From contig CAMRBQ010000014.1 in assembly GCA_947040495.1 (NCBI GenBank), positions 1-42,582 on the forward strand: a DNA stretch of 42,582 nucleotides, written 5' to 3'. The notes under the pieces are model-generated. The model was not told where the DNA came from, did not search any database, and worked only from the letters and a program-made list of their open reading frames with translations. Below, piece after piece: positions 16,462 through 25,109 of this stretch (position 1 is its first letter; every line of letters begins with the position of its first letter). The translations under genes were made by a program, and so were the position numbers. This DNA is from an uncultured Spirochaetia bacterium. GTDB taxonomy: Bacteria > Spirochaetota > Brachyspiria > Brachyspirales > Brachyspiraceae.

Positions 16462-17793
16462 TTATACTTCATTATATGAAAGTATTTTTATATTTTGCTT
16501 TTTTATCATCCATCTGAAAATAAAAAATGTGAGTATACTATCTAATGTTATACCAGTTGCAAACATCAAAGCGGTACTAACAAGCGTAGGTTTATATATT
16601 CCAAATTTATACAAAGTAAATGCACTACCATAAAGTAAAACATTTATCATAACCGATTGAAAAAGCATATAATCTGTTTTGCCACGCCCATAAAAAATGC
16701 TATCTAATATATTATTAAATGCAAATAACATATAAGCAAATATCGAAATAATGACGATGAAAAAAACATCTTCATAGTTTGAAATAGATAAAATATTTTT
16801 CATAAAAACTTTCCATAGAGGAATTGTTACAAACCATAAAAGTATTATAATTGCTGTTATAAAAAAATATCCAAGTGTATTTTTAGAAATATTATTTTTG
16901 TTTTCAGCACTGTCTCTTTTTATAAGTTCACCTAGTTGTAGTATTGGTAGAAGTAACCAACCCCAAATAAATTTATTCGCCACCCAAAATGTACCTTGCT
17001 CTCCGATAACATTCACCATTCTTATTATCATTAAAACAAAAAATAAATTTCTAATAAAACTTTCTATCCCTGAAAGGCTACCTATTTTTATAAGTTCTTT
17101 TATCCATGAAAAATTAAGTGCCTCTTTGCAAAATATTTTTAAATGATTTTTGTTCAAATAAAACACTGATATTAGAAATAACAATGAGTTTACAATTATA
17201 TTTGTTATGGCGATACCATTTATCCCCAAGTTTAAAGAAATATTTAATGTGGAAATAAATAAAGTATCTAATAAAATTATTAATATTATTTGAATGAGTA
17301 AAAATATAGATATTAGTTTTTGTTTTTGCATAGATATTAAAACAATAGTTATAAATCTATAAAGAGCACTGAATATCATAGCAATACTTTCAAGGCTTAT
17401 GTATGTAGCACTTTCATTTATTAAATACTCATTTTGAGCCATAAGAATAAGTAGAGGTTTTGCGAGAATTATTAAAAGAGCTGAAAAAGAAAAATATAGA
17501 AAAAAAATAAAAATCAAACCCGTACGAACTTTGTTACTCATATTTTTTTGATTATTTGCTTCCTTTGCGATGAAAAAATATAGAGGAAGAAACAATGCTT
17601 CTTCTACAACCTCAAACATAACGCCCAGCCAAGATAGTTGCGAGGCAATATTAAATCCACTATCATCAGGCAGCTGTCCGATAAAATATATTCTAATAGT
17701 TGTATAAATTGTAGGAGCTAGTCCTGTGATAATCAATATGATAAAAAGTCTATAATTAATATTTCTAAGGGAATCTTTCAACCGAGCAATCAC
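16462..17793 (-). CDS. MATE-family efflux transporter
   Basis: A 443-residue membrane protein with about twelve helices and MATE-type layout (GLAPTIYTTIRIYFIG near the start, GINGIAITNIIVNSLLFLIS in the middle). The family extrudes cationic drugs or metabolites in exchange for Na+ or H+. It starts with GTG. The start overlaps the TGA stop of the upstream HTH gene by the four bases GTGA, with an AAGGAAG site inside that gene. The two proteins are therefore translationally coupled. A flippase role of the related MVF type is a less likely alternative. Confidence 0.85.
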   Translation of the reverse strand: MIARLKDSLRNINYRLFIILIITGLAPTIYTTIRIYFIGQLPDDSGFNIASQLSWLGVMFEVVEEALFLPLYFFIAKEANNQKNMSNKVRTGLIFIFFLYFSFSALLIILAKPLLILMAQNEYLINESATYISLESIAMIFSALYRFITIVLISMQKQKLISIFLLIQIILIILLDTLFISTLNISLNLGINGIAITNIIVNSLLFLISVFYLNKNHLKIFCKEALNFSWIKELIKIGSLSGIESFIRNLFFVLMIIRMVNVIGEQGTFWVANKFIWGWLLLPILQLGELIKRDSAENKNNISKNTLGYFFITAIIILLWFVTIPLWKVFMKNILSISNYEDVFFIVIISIFAYMLFAFNNILDSIFYGRGKTDYMLFQSVMINVLLYGSAFTLYKFGIYKPTLVSTALMFATGITLDSILTFFIFRWMIKKQNIKILSYNEV

Positions 17794-18746
17794 TTAATAC
17801 TTCCTTTTTGTATCTTTCTTTTTTTCTTTATAGAGTTTGTATTATCAATATCATTATAATTTTTATTTTCAATACTCTCTTGGTATTTTGTCATCATTGT
17901 AACTTTTATTAAATCAGCTGTTTTTTCTGCTCTGTATAAGGGCTCTTTCAATAGACGACTTTCATCAAAATTAATATTAAAATTTTCTAATACACATTCT
18001 ATAATACCACCTATAGTAAAATTATCTTGGGTATTATAGATACGAGCCAAATCAAAATATTCTATTTTATCTAGTTTTTTTCTACTCTCTAGTTTTAAGT
18101 TTCTACGTATAAAATCAAAATCATTGTCTATAGCGTCTAAGAAAATCATAATTTTATATTTTTCATCCTTAAAAAATTCATATATTTCATCTACAAAATC
18201 CACAAATGATAAATTTGTATTTTGTTTTTTTGCAAAGTCTTCATAGCAATCATAAATAACATATTCTGTAATTTGCTTTGTCCGTTCATTAATATTATAA
18301 GTCAATAAGGCTCTGTTTTTATTGAATGAAGTAAAAAACATGTATGTTGGATTTATTCTAGCATAAAAATTTTTTATGTATTTCAGATAATTTTTTCTAA
18401 TATTTATGCTATATTTTTCTTCTGTAATCCAATGATGAAAATATTCCAAAGATGAAAAAAGCATATTATAGTAGTCATCTGTAATGCCCTCTACTTTTAT
18501 AGATTTTTTGAAAGCATCCAAACTCATTAGATATATTTCTATTATCTTTTTGGCGTTTTTTACATCTTTGCCTTTTATAAGTTCCAAATTTACTAGTTTG
18601 CTTTTTATTTCAAAAGGTTGTTTTTTATCATGACTTAATATTTTTGAAACAGTCTGTCTTGTAGAACCCAAAAACGTTGCAATATCAATCTGAGTAAGCC
18701 CAGCCATTTCAAGCTTTTTTATAAGGAGCACTTCTTCTTTATTCAT
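17790..18746 (-). CDS. HTH protein with a probably decayed exonuclease-like domain
   Basis: A 318-residue protein. Residues 12-38 form a helix-turn-helix (GLTQIDIATFLGSTRQTVSK), as in Xre/Crp-type DNA binders. The C-terminal half (about residues 170-290) follows the layout of DnaQ/KapD-like 3'-5' exonucleases: SFVDFVDEIYEFFKD, LDAIDNDFDFIRR, YFDLARIY and EPLYRAEKTADLI. However, the first Asp-x-Glu motif is not seen, and the final His of HRAxxDA is Tyr (YRAEKTAD), so catalysis is unlikely. The tail is Lys-rich. It is coupled to the MATE exporter by a GTGA overlap and may regulate it. The exonuclease link is inference. Confidence 0.7.
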   Translation of the reverse strand: MNKEEVLLIKKLEMAGLTQIDIATFLGSTRQTVSKILSHDKKQPFEIKSKLVNLELIKGKDVKNAKKIIEIYLMSLDAFKKSIKVEGITDDYYNMLFSSLEYFHHWITEEKYSINIRKNYLKYIKNFYARINPTYMFFTSFNKNRALLTYNINERTKQITEYVIYDCYEDFAKKQNTNLSFVDFVDEIYEFFKDEKYKIMIFLDAIDNDFDFIRRNLKLESRKKLDKIEYFDLARIYNTQDNFTIGGIIECVLENFNINFDESRLLKEPLYRAEKTADLIKVTMMTKYQESIENKNYNDIDNTNSIKKKRKIQKGSIK

Positions 18747-18796
18747 AATATTTGTCTAATTTTAAGCGAGCCAACTATAACATTAATCATGTTTAT

Positions 18797-18826
18797 ATTA
18801 TATGATATATTATGTATGAATGTCAA
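18797..18826 (-). promoter_or_regulatory. Sigma70 promoter for the HTH-MATE operon
   Basis: On the minus strand TTGACA-N18-TATAAT, with the -10 at 18797-18802 and the -35 at 18821-18826, about 50 bases upstream of the HTH gene start. Confidence 0.65.
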
Positions 18827-18855
18827 TAGTTTACTAAAATTAGCTATAAAAATAT

Positions 18856-18908
18856 ATTATTGTCTAAATAAGACCCATGTATAAAGGAAGGCTTATCTAG
18901 ACAATAAT
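18856..18908 (-). terminator. Long hairpin after the small lipoprotein gene
   Basis: ATTATTGTCTA pairs with TAGACAATAAT and the stem continues inward (ATAAG/CTTAT, CC/GG) for about 19 pairs around a loop of about 12 bases. On the minus strand it is followed by ATATATTTTTAT. It fits a terminator between the lipoprotein gene and the HTH-MATE promoter. Confidence 0.6.
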
Positions 18909-18929
18909 TTTGAAATAAGTTATATATAA

Positions 18930-19238
18930 CTATTTCATTCTTGCAGGGCGTCCAATAAGGGTTACAGTTGAACGAACCTTCTCAAGTCGTGGCATAAGTA
19001 TAAAATCATATTCTGTATCTTTTAATGCTTTGGCGGTGAGCACTTCTTGAGCATAACCACTTTGAACTTCATCATCTGAAAATTTGCCATCGACTTCTAT
19101 TCTATCTCCTATAACCAAATCGCTAGAGTTAACATTAATCATAGTATTGTATTTGGCATTTTGAGCTTGAGGAGTCGCACAGCTAATTATAAGAACGACA
19201 ATAAAAGTCAATAGCAGCAAATTTATTATATTTTTCAT
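18930..19238 (-). CDS. Small putative lipoprotein, 102 aa
   Basis: The signal peptide ends in a lipobox LIISC with Cys at residue 20. The mature part of about 80 residues contains DLVIGDRIEVDGKFSDDEVQ and a conserved-looking tail RSTVTLIGRPARMK. It is probably anchored in the periplasm or on the surface. I do not recognise the family. AAAGGAA precedes the ATG. It lies downstream of the interrupted barrel gene, separated by a hairpin, and is followed by the hairpin at 18856-18908. Confidence 0.75.
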   Translation of the reverse strand: MKNIINLLLLTFIVVLIISCATPQAQNAKYNTMINVNSSDLVIGDRIEVDGKFSDDEVQSGYAQEVLTAKALKDTEYDFILMPRLEKVRSTVTLIGRPARMK

Positions 19239-19273
19239 TTTTTATTCCTTTGTATTATATTTTTTTTTATATA

Positions 19274-19303
19274 AAAGCCACTTATTCAAAATAAGTAGGC
19301 TTT
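19274..19303 (-). terminator. Hairpin between the barrel gene and the lipoprotein gene
   Basis: AAAGCC-A-CTTAT pairs with ATAAG-TA-GGCTTT around a 4-base loop. On the minus strand it is followed by TTATATAAAA. It may terminate or attenuate transcripts from the barrel gene. Confidence 0.5.
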
Positions 19304-19326
19304 GTATATTTGTATAATAGAACTAA

Positions 19327-20031
19327 TTAATTTTTCCATTTACTATCAAAAGCATATCTATATGTAAGGCTAAATGTTAGACTATCATGATATAAGCTAA
19401 GTTCTTGATTATCTGTAGGCTTCTCATAAGGAAGTGTAACATTTAAATCATAACCAATTCTTAGCCCAAAATAATTGGCATCACCAAGTCGAAACTCTTG
19501 TCAGATAGCAAAAGCAATATCCAAATAAAATGGTGCTGCTTTTAAAATATCAACGGCTTGATAAATCGAATTGTCGTCTGTATTATTATTGCCTCTTGTA
19601 CTAAAAGCATAACTAGAAGAAGCCGTTGGAAAAGCCATTTTTAAACCTATAGAAGCATAAGTTACGCCTAAGTCATATTGAGCACGAAGCATTAGTGGTA
19701 TATTAAGATGTAAAAATTTTTGGAAATTAAATTGTGAGCCATTAGCAATTTCAGCTCCTTGATATCCAACATTATCAAAAAAGTCTAAGGCGAGCCCTGT
19801 TTCTAAAGCTAAGAATGGCAGAAATTCAATCATAACATCTACAGTAATACCAAAATTACACCCTGATTTATTTCCAAATAAAGGTTCATACATATTATCT
19901 AATGTCTCAACATCTCCCCCCATTAGAAATGAAAGTCCAGCACCAAGAGAAGCACCAGCAGACACCTCAATAGCATATACCGATGTACTTAACATAAAAA
20001 TAGCAATCATCATACATAAAAATTTTTTCAT
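19327..20031 (-). pseudogene. Outer-membrane beta-barrel gene interrupted by in-frame TGA
   Basis: Translation from the ATG at 20031 gives a signal peptide (FLCMMIAIFMLSTSVYA) and barrel strands, then stops at TGA (19501-19503, codon 177) in the middle of the strand DIAFAI. The same frame then continues for 57 more codons of clear barrel sequence (QEFRLGDANYFGLRIGYDLN, later SLTFSLTYRYAFDS) to a TAA at 19327. The uninterrupted product would be 234 residues, normal for a small barrel. A single CGA-to-TGA or TGG-to-TGA change explains the break. Without its last strands the 176-residue product is unlikely to fold as a barrel. Alternatives are a sequencing error or stop readthrough. Confidence 0.8.
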
Positions 20032-20105
20032 AACAAAATACTCCTAATAATATTTATAAATTGATATAGATTATCTATATTTTCAACTAACTTAAATATA
20101 ATAAA

Positions 20106-20133
20106 AGTATAGTATATTTAATAAAAATGTCAA
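20106..20133 (-). promoter_or_regulatory. Sigma70 promoter for the interrupted barrel gene
   Basis: On the minus strand TTGACA-N16-TATACT, with the -10 at 20106-20111 and the -35 at 20128-20133, about 75 bases upstream of the barrel gene start. Confidence 0.6.
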
Positions 20134-20535
20134 CTATCAATTTATATTGATTTATAAATTAAATATTTCTAATAATAAGTTATTCACTAACATTTAATTT
20201 CTAAAAATAGGCAATATATTAGAGTTGGATGTTCGTTTTACTATGAGGCTACTTAACTAATTTGAAAATATTTAATAGATACTAGGAAAACTAGGATTAA
20301 CTAAATATTAACTATCGCAAATTTTGTTATTATACTCCAAGTCCATTGAGTACAAGACCAATTTCATAAACTACTATGGAATTAACATCATAAAAGGGTG
20401 CTTAAATATCTAAAAGTGAAACTTGTCGATTCTAATCTTTTTTTATCAACTATTTTAATAAAATATAATCTAGCATTAAAATCTATTTTATCATATAATT
20501 AATCTTAATTATTTTTAAAAAAAGAGAGATGTAAA
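20134..20535. other. AT-rich intergenic stretch between divergent genes
   Basis: About 400 bases with no convincing gene, RNA or strong hairpin. A short stretch at 20223-20257 (AGTTGGATGTT near its start, GGCTACTTAAC at its end) may be a shrunken copy of the palindromic repeat family. TATAAT at 20464-20469 could be the -10 of mtnP, though no good -35 is present. Confidence 0.5.
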
Positions 20536-21417
20536 TTGCCTATAAATAATAATATTGATATAGCAATAATAGGTGGCTCTGGTGTCTATGATATTGATTG
20601 TGTAGATATTATAGAAGAGCTCAAGATAGATACGCCATTTGGAAAAACTAGCGATAAAATAGCCATACTTCAAATTAACAATATAAAGTTTGCATTTATA
20701 CCAAGGCATGGTAAAGGTCATTATCTCTTGCCGAGAGAAATACCATCAAAGGCAAATATATATGCCTTAAAATCGCTTGGAGTTAAGCGTATTATAGCGA
20801 TATCTGCTGTGGGAAGCCTTAGCAAAGATATAGAACCAAAGGATTTTGTAGTACCATCGCAGATTATTGATAGAACTATGGGCAGAGATTCTACATTTTT
20901 TGGAAATGGTATCGTAGGGCATATATCTTTTGCTGAGCCTTTTTGCCCTGATATGCAAAAAATTATATATGATACTATATCTTCTTTATCAATAAAAGTT
21001 CATAAAAACAGCACATATCTATGCATGGAAGGGCCCGCATTTTCAACCAAAGCAGAAAGCAATATGTATCGATTATGGGGGGCAAATATTATAGGAATGA
21101 CGGCTATACCCGAAGCAAAACTTGCAAGAGAAGCCGAAATATGCTACTCTATGATTGCGATGGCAACAGATTATGACTGTTGGTATGGTGAGGTCGAGGC
21201 TGTTAATAATAATATGGTTGTTGAAACAATGAAAGAAAATATAAACAATATAAAAAGTATTATACCCGCACTTATAAAAAATATAAATAATGATATTACA
21301 AAACAATGCTCTTGTGAAAACAGCCTTCTAAATGCCATCATGACTGATAAATCAATTATAAATGATAATGTTAAAAATAAACTTGCATTGTTATATTCAA
21401 AATACATAGGTAAATAA
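20536..21417 (+). CDS. mtnP: S-methyl-5'-thioadenosine phosphorylase
   Basis: A 293-residue cytosolic enzyme that splits methylthioadenosine with phosphate to adenine and 5-methylthioribose-1-phosphate, recycling a by-product of S-adenosylmethionine use. Motifs of the PNP/MTAP family are clear: IIGGSGVYDI (phosphate site), PRHGKGH, MEGPAFSTKAES, GMTAIPEAKLAREAE and TDYDCW with the base-contacting Asp. The TDYDCW form fits MTA rather than inosine/guanosine phosphorylases. Translation starts at TTG (20536) behind GAGAG; no in-frame ATG fits, because the conserved fold begins at residue 8. It is followed 25 bases later by an unknown membrane protein gene. Confidence 0.93.
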   Translation: MPINNNIDIAIIGGSGVYDIDCVDIIEELKIDTPFGKTSDKIAILQINNIKFAFIPRHGKGHYLLPREIPSKANIYALKSLGVKRIIAISAVGSLSKDIEPKDFVVPSQIIDRTMGRDSTFFGNGIVGHISFAEPFCPDMQKIIYDTISSLSIKVHKNSTYLCMEGPAFSTKAESNMYRLWGANIIGMTAIPEAKLAREAEICYSMIAMATDYDCWYGEVEAVNNNMVVETMKENINNIKSIIPALIKNINNDITKQCSCENSLLNAIMTDKSIINDNVKNKLALLYSKYIGK

Positions 21418-21442
21418 TAAAATAATATTTGGTTAAATTTAA

Positions 21443-22045
21443 ATGAAAACAAATAAAATAATTTTTATATTAATGCTTTTTACAAGTACAGCCTTATACT
21501 CAAATATAAGTGTATCTAATAGGATTATAATAGAAGAAAAAGAATATGCACCTGTAGAAGAAACTATAAATATTATACAAACAAACTATACAATAGATGC
21601 AAACTCCTCATCATATATAAAAATAGATGGAGATGATATAGTAGAAAATAAAAATGATTTGGCAGTATTCCAATATTTTCCTCCACCCGACTATACAAGA
21701 ACAAACCCATTCAGATATTCAGAGGTATCATTTTTTATAACATTCCCTTTTATATATACATATGCATTATTAATATCAGGTGGTTTTAATACCATAGAAG
21801 AATTAACACCAAGGGATAGAGACCGTAGTGCTTATAGAAGGTTACAAACATCTGAACTATTATTTACATTTATTGGTGCGACATTATGTGCTGCTGCCGT
21901 GGCCTATGGCAACTATTCTGACGTATATGGCAAAGACTCTAGAGAACAAAAACCAACTGTAAGTTTTGCTCCAATTGTAGAAACTGTCGGCAATAATACT
22001 GGTGCGGGCTTTATATTTTCTTTTTCCTACCCCTATGGTCTATAA
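21443..22045 (+). CDS. Hypothetical exported membrane protein, 200 aa
   Basis: The N-terminus is a signal peptide or anchor (IIFILMLFTSTALYS). A polar region of about 75 residues rich in Asn and Ile follows, then two hydrophobic segments (SFFITFPFIYTYALLISG and LLFTFIGATLCAAAVAYG) and a short tail ending in FSFSYPYGL. I do not recognise a family; it could be a small envelope protein. It lies 25 bases after mtnP on the same strand. Its stop overlaps the convergent DivIC-like gene by 13 bases. Confidence 0.65.
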   Translation: MKTNKIIFILMLFTSTALYSNISVSNRIIIEEKEYAPVEETINIIQTNYTIDANSSSYIKIDGDDIVENKNDLAVFQYFPPPDYTRTNPFRYSEVSFFITFPFIYTYALLISGGFNTIEELTPRDRDRSAYRRLQTSELLFTFIGATLCAAAVAYGNYSDVYGKDSREQKPTVSFAPIVETVGNNTGAGFIFSFSYPYGL

Positions 22046-22491
22046 GCAGTAGTTGTTTTATTAGCGGCTATCTTAGACTTTATATATATATATATAACTA
22101 TTGAAAATATACTTATCAATAAAATAATTAAAAATCCATTTGTTGATTTATGTATCTGATTATTTGACATGCTTGTGTCTATACTGTTGTTATCTGCTAT
22201 GATATTCTCATCTTGTAATACCATAACAATTTTTTCTTTATCGGCCTCTAAATATCCATAAGCCTTAGCAGAAGAGATAAGATACTCCCTATCTGTTTGA
22301 AAACGCTCTATGTCATCATTAATTTGTTTAATTTCAGCATTCAAAATTTCTATTCTATCTTTATTAGTACGAAGGTCATCTTTTTTCTTTTCTATAATAA
22401 TAATACCAGTAGTACCAAGCATTATGGTAGAAAATATTATAACAATATAGAAAACTATAGTCATATATAAAATTTGAGGCTTTACTGTCAT
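22033..22491 (-). CDS. FtsB/DivIC-like septum formation protein with extra C-terminal helix
   Basis: A 152-residue protein: a membrane helix (about residues 10-33), a coiled coil (KDDLRTNKDRIEILNAEIKQ onward) and the FtsB/DivIC pattern around residues 65-90 (DREYLISSAKAYGYLEADKE). These proteins join FtsL-type partners at the division site. Unusually, a second hydrophobic segment follows at the C-terminus (FLIILLISIFSIVIYIYI), encoded in part by a (TA) run. The usual protein ends near the point where this helix begins. Assignment is moderate because the family is short and variable. Confidence 0.65.
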   Translation of the reverse strand: MTVKPQILYMTIVFYIVIIFSTIMLGTTGIIIIEKKKDDLRTNKDRIEILNAEIKQINDDIERFQTDREYLISSAKAYGYLEADKEKIVMVLQDENIIADNNSIDTSMSNNQIHKSTNGFLIILLISIFSIVIYIYIKSKIAANKTTTAYRP

Positions 22492-22585
22492 TACAATTCC
22501 AATATCAAAAATATTCTATATTCTCGGTATAGAGATGTATAAAATATAGAGTAAAACCCCACTATTTACATAATCATTACCCTAT

Positions 22586-23050
22586 TTATTCTGCATATGG
22601 AATCTTAAATACAACTTTTTTTACTTGGCATTTTTCATTATTAATAGATAAACCGGGTGTATGTGCCTCATTTGGCAAAAATATAATAATATTACCTTCA
22701 TTCAAACATATGTCAGCCTGAATACCGCCATCCCAAAACATAATATCATTTTCTTCATTATATTTTTCGCTTACTTCAAGCACACTTATATCAGAGACTT
22801 CAAAACGCTCTTGTCCTTTCAGCATCATCTGTAAATCAACATATTTTTTATGCGATTCTAGAATGCCGTTATCCCTTGTTTCATATTCACTCACAATAGC
22901 AAAAACACCATCAGATATACTAGAACAATCATGTTTTCCCACAGCAAGAGCAGATATTTCTGCAAAAGAGCTATTTATATAATTTCTAACTTTCCAAATG
23001 CTATCATGAAAACTAGCACTATATTTCAAATCTTTGTTTACCCAAATCAT
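22586..23050 (-). CDS. YhcH/YjgK/YiaL family protein
   Basis: A 154-residue cupin-like protein of the family that includes NanQ (sialic acid anomerase) and the EbgC beta-galactosidase subunit. It shows SHKKYVDLQMMLKGQE, with likely metal-binding His and Glu, and a late FLPNEAHTPGL with another His. Members often sit in operons for sugar acids or sialic acid and act on the anomeric form of the sugar. It lies 223 bases downstream of the sugar ABC permeases on the same strand, with two hairpins between. AGGAG precedes the ATG. Its presence suggests that the importer carries a sugar or sugar acid. Confidence 0.88.
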   Translation of the reverse strand: MIWVNKDLKYSASFHDSIWKVRNYINSSFAEISALAVGKHDCSSISDGVFAIVSEYETRDNGILESHKKYVDLQMMLKGQERFEVSDISVLEVSEKYNEENDIMFWDGGIQADICLNEGNIIIFLPNEAHTPGLSINNEKCQVKKVVFKIPYAE

Positions 23051-23118
23051 AAATTACTCCTATAAATTATTTTAAAAATAAATAAAGTTTAATAATAACA
23101 AGTCGATAATATCAAGAG

Positions 23119-23152
23119 ATGATTGGGAATACCCTCCCTCTAATCATTTTTT
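23119..23152 (+). terminator. Hairpin 1 with T-tract on the plus strand
   Basis: ATGATT-GGGA pairs with TCCC-(3-base bulge)-AATCAT around a 6-base loop, followed by six T on the plus strand. No plus-strand gene ends here. On the minus strand the hairpin falls in the leader of the YhcH gene. Confidence 0.5.
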
Positions 23153-23158
23153 ATTTGT

Positions 23159-23201
23159 AATAAACCGATTCCGTTTATCCCGCGGTTCGGTTTATTTTTT
23201 T
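23159..23201 (+). terminator. Hairpin 2 with T-tract on the plus strand
   Basis: AATAAACCGA (23159-23168) pairs perfectly with TCGGTTTATT (23187-23196) and an inner CCG/CGG can add to the stem. A run of T follows on the plus strand. Its GC-rich loop stands out in this AT-rich region. It may be a terminator for a short plus-strand RNA or a leader structure of the YhcH gene. Confidence 0.5.
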
Positions 23202-23273
23202 ATACTCTCTCTCCATTAAAAACTATAATAACAACACTAAAGATGTAAAGATTGAACATACCGTTATTTTACT

Positions 23274-24107
23274 TTAACCTTTTACTGACCCTGAAAGTAT
23301 ACCACTTTTATGAAAATTTTGCAGTATTAAATATAGTATAACTATAGGTAAAATAGCAAATGTTGTACCCGCCAATATTACTGGCCAAGGTGTAGAAAGC
23401 CCATCACTTACAGGTAGTAGGGAAAGCGAAACCATAAGTGTATATGATTCTTCATTTCTTAGATATAACAATGGCCAAAAGAAGTCATTCCATCTTGCAA
23501 TTAATGTTACAATACCCCATGATGCGAGAGCAGGTTTTATTACAGGTAATATTATGGTTAGAAATATTCTGAAATCATTACAACCATCTATTCTAGCAGC
23601 TTCAATTATATCATCTGGGATTGATTTTATATATTGTCTCATGTAAAATACACCGACAGCTGTCACTATACGCGGTATAATTAAAGACCATAGGCTATTG
23701 ACAAGACCTATCTTTCTCATTGTAATAAATAAGGGTACAGCGCCAATCTCTGGTGGTATTAGCATTGTAGCTATAAGTGAATAAAATAAAAAATCTCTAA
23801 ATGGAAACCTATATTTTGCAAAAGCAAATCCTGCCAATGCAGAAAAAAACAATGTGGTTATTGTTCCAATCAATGTTGTAAATACGCTATTAAATAAATT
23901 TCTTACTATAGGAATAGTATCAAAAAGTCTTGTGTAATTTAAAATGGTAGGATTTTCTATAAATAAAGATTTAAACCCACTGATACTTTCACCATCTCCT
24001 TTTAATGATATTAAAACCATCCAAAAAATTGGAAACAAAGATGCCATAGAAACAATGATCAAAGAAATATGTATAAATATACTTTGCAACCTAATTCTAT
24101 ATCTCAT
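23274..24107 (-). CDS. Carbohydrate ABC transporter permease, MalG/UgpE type
   Basis: A 277-residue inner-membrane permease with six helices and the EAA loop EAARIDGCNDFRIFLTIILP that contacts the ATPase. Length and start (IHISLIIVSMASLFPIFWMV) are typical of the second permease of CUT1 importers. It lies 49 bases after the MalF-type permease gene. No ATPase gene is present here, which is common for CUT1 systems that share one MsmK/UgpC-like ATPase encoded elsewhere. Confidence 0.94.
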   Translation of the reverse strand: MRYRIRLQSIFIHISLIIVSMASLFPIFWMVLISLKGDGESISGFKSLFIENPTILNYTRLFDTIPIVRNLFNSVFTTLIGTITTLFFSALAGFAFAKYRFPFRDFLFYSLIATMLIPPEIGAVPLFITMRKIGLVNSLWSLIIPRIVTAVGVFYMRQYIKSIPDDIIEAARIDGCNDFRIFLTIILPVIKPALASWGIVTLIARWNDFFWPLLYLRNEESYTLMVSLSLLPVSDGLSTPWPVILAGTTFAILPIVILYLILQNFHKSGILSGSVKG

Positions 24108-24156
24108 TTTACCACCACAATTTTTTTACTTTATTTAACCTGAAATAATATTCTAT

Positions 24157-25026
24157 TTACAATTCGCCCTGTTTTTTTCTAATGACAAATTGCATAAAGG
24201 ATATAACAAATAAAATAACAATCAATATACATCCTATAGCTGAAGCATAGCCCATTTGAAACACGTTAAAGCCTGATTCATACATATACTGAAATAGCGA
24301 TATATTTGAACTTGCAGGACCTTGTAGTATATAGGGTTCATTAAATATCTTAAAACTATCTACCGTGAGTGTTATAAAACAGAAAAATAATATATTACTC
24401 AATGATGGCAATGTTATAGCAAAAAACTGGGCGATGAAAGAAGCTCCATCAACTTTAGCAGCCTCATAGTATTCATCAGCAATACTAAGAAGTCCAGATA
24501 ATATTATCATAGTAAACCAAGGAATATTTCTCCACAATATTAAAACTATTACAGGTAATTTTGAAAAACTTGTCCCTGTAAGCCATGGTATTGGTTCAAT
24601 ATTAAACAACTTTATGATTTCATTTATAAGACCTATATTTTCATCAAATAGCATACGAAATATGAGTCCAATAGCAATAGTAGCACATACATTTGGTAAA
24701 AAAGTTACTACTTTAAAAAATCCCCTAATTTTTAATAATTTAGAGCTCAACAAAAGTGCCATAATCATTGACAATACCAAAATACCAACTGTGGATGTTA
24801 TCCAATAGATAAAGGTATTTCTCAGGGCATCCCAAAATATATCATCTTTTAATATTAATAAATAATTATCAAATTTTATAAAATTTGGTTTGCCTATACC
24901 ATTCCATTCCGTAAGGCTTATACCAAATGTCCAAACAGTTGGGAACACCTGAAATATAAAAAACAAAATAAAAAAAGGCGCTATAAAAAGATATGGATAT
25001 CTATATTTTTTTAGAGTCTGAAACAT
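24157..25026 (-). CDS. Carbohydrate ABC transporter permease, MalF/UgpA type
   Basis: A 289-residue inner-membrane permease with six helices (YLFIAPFFILFFIFQVFPTV is the first) and the EAA loop EAAKVDGASFIAQFFAITLP. It lies between the binding-protein gene and the MalG-type permease in a leftward operon. AAAGG precedes the ATG. Confidence 0.94.
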   Translation of the reverse strand: MFQTLKKYRYPYLFIAPFFILFFIFQVFPTVWTFGISLTEWNGIGKPNFIKFDNYLLILKDDIFWDALRNTFIYWITSTVGILVLSMIMALLLSSKLLKIRGFFKVVTFLPNVCATIAIGLIFRMLFDENIGLINEIIKLFNIEPIPWLTGTSFSKLPVIVLILWRNIPWFTMIILSGLLSIADEYYEAAKVDGASFIAQFFAITLPSLSNILFFCFITLTVDSFKIFNEPYILQGPASSNISLFQYMYESGFNVFQMGYASAIGCILIVILFVISFMQFVIRKKQGEL

Positions 25027-25109
25027 ATAACAAACCTTTCATACCATAAATTTACTACTATATCTAATTTTTTATAAATATAATAGTAGTATATTAAAAT
25101 TATACTCTA

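Noticed and set aside
18856..18908. Hairpin at 18856-18908 as another copy of the palindromic repeat family
   Set aside because: It shares only TTGTCTA and lacks the TTAAGTTGGAC-type ends, so it is better treated as a terminator-like hairpin.
23159..23196. tRNA-like sequence (GGTTCGG next to a stem)
   Set aside because: There is no cloverleaf, no acceptor stem and no D-arm. It is a simple hairpin followed by a T-tract.
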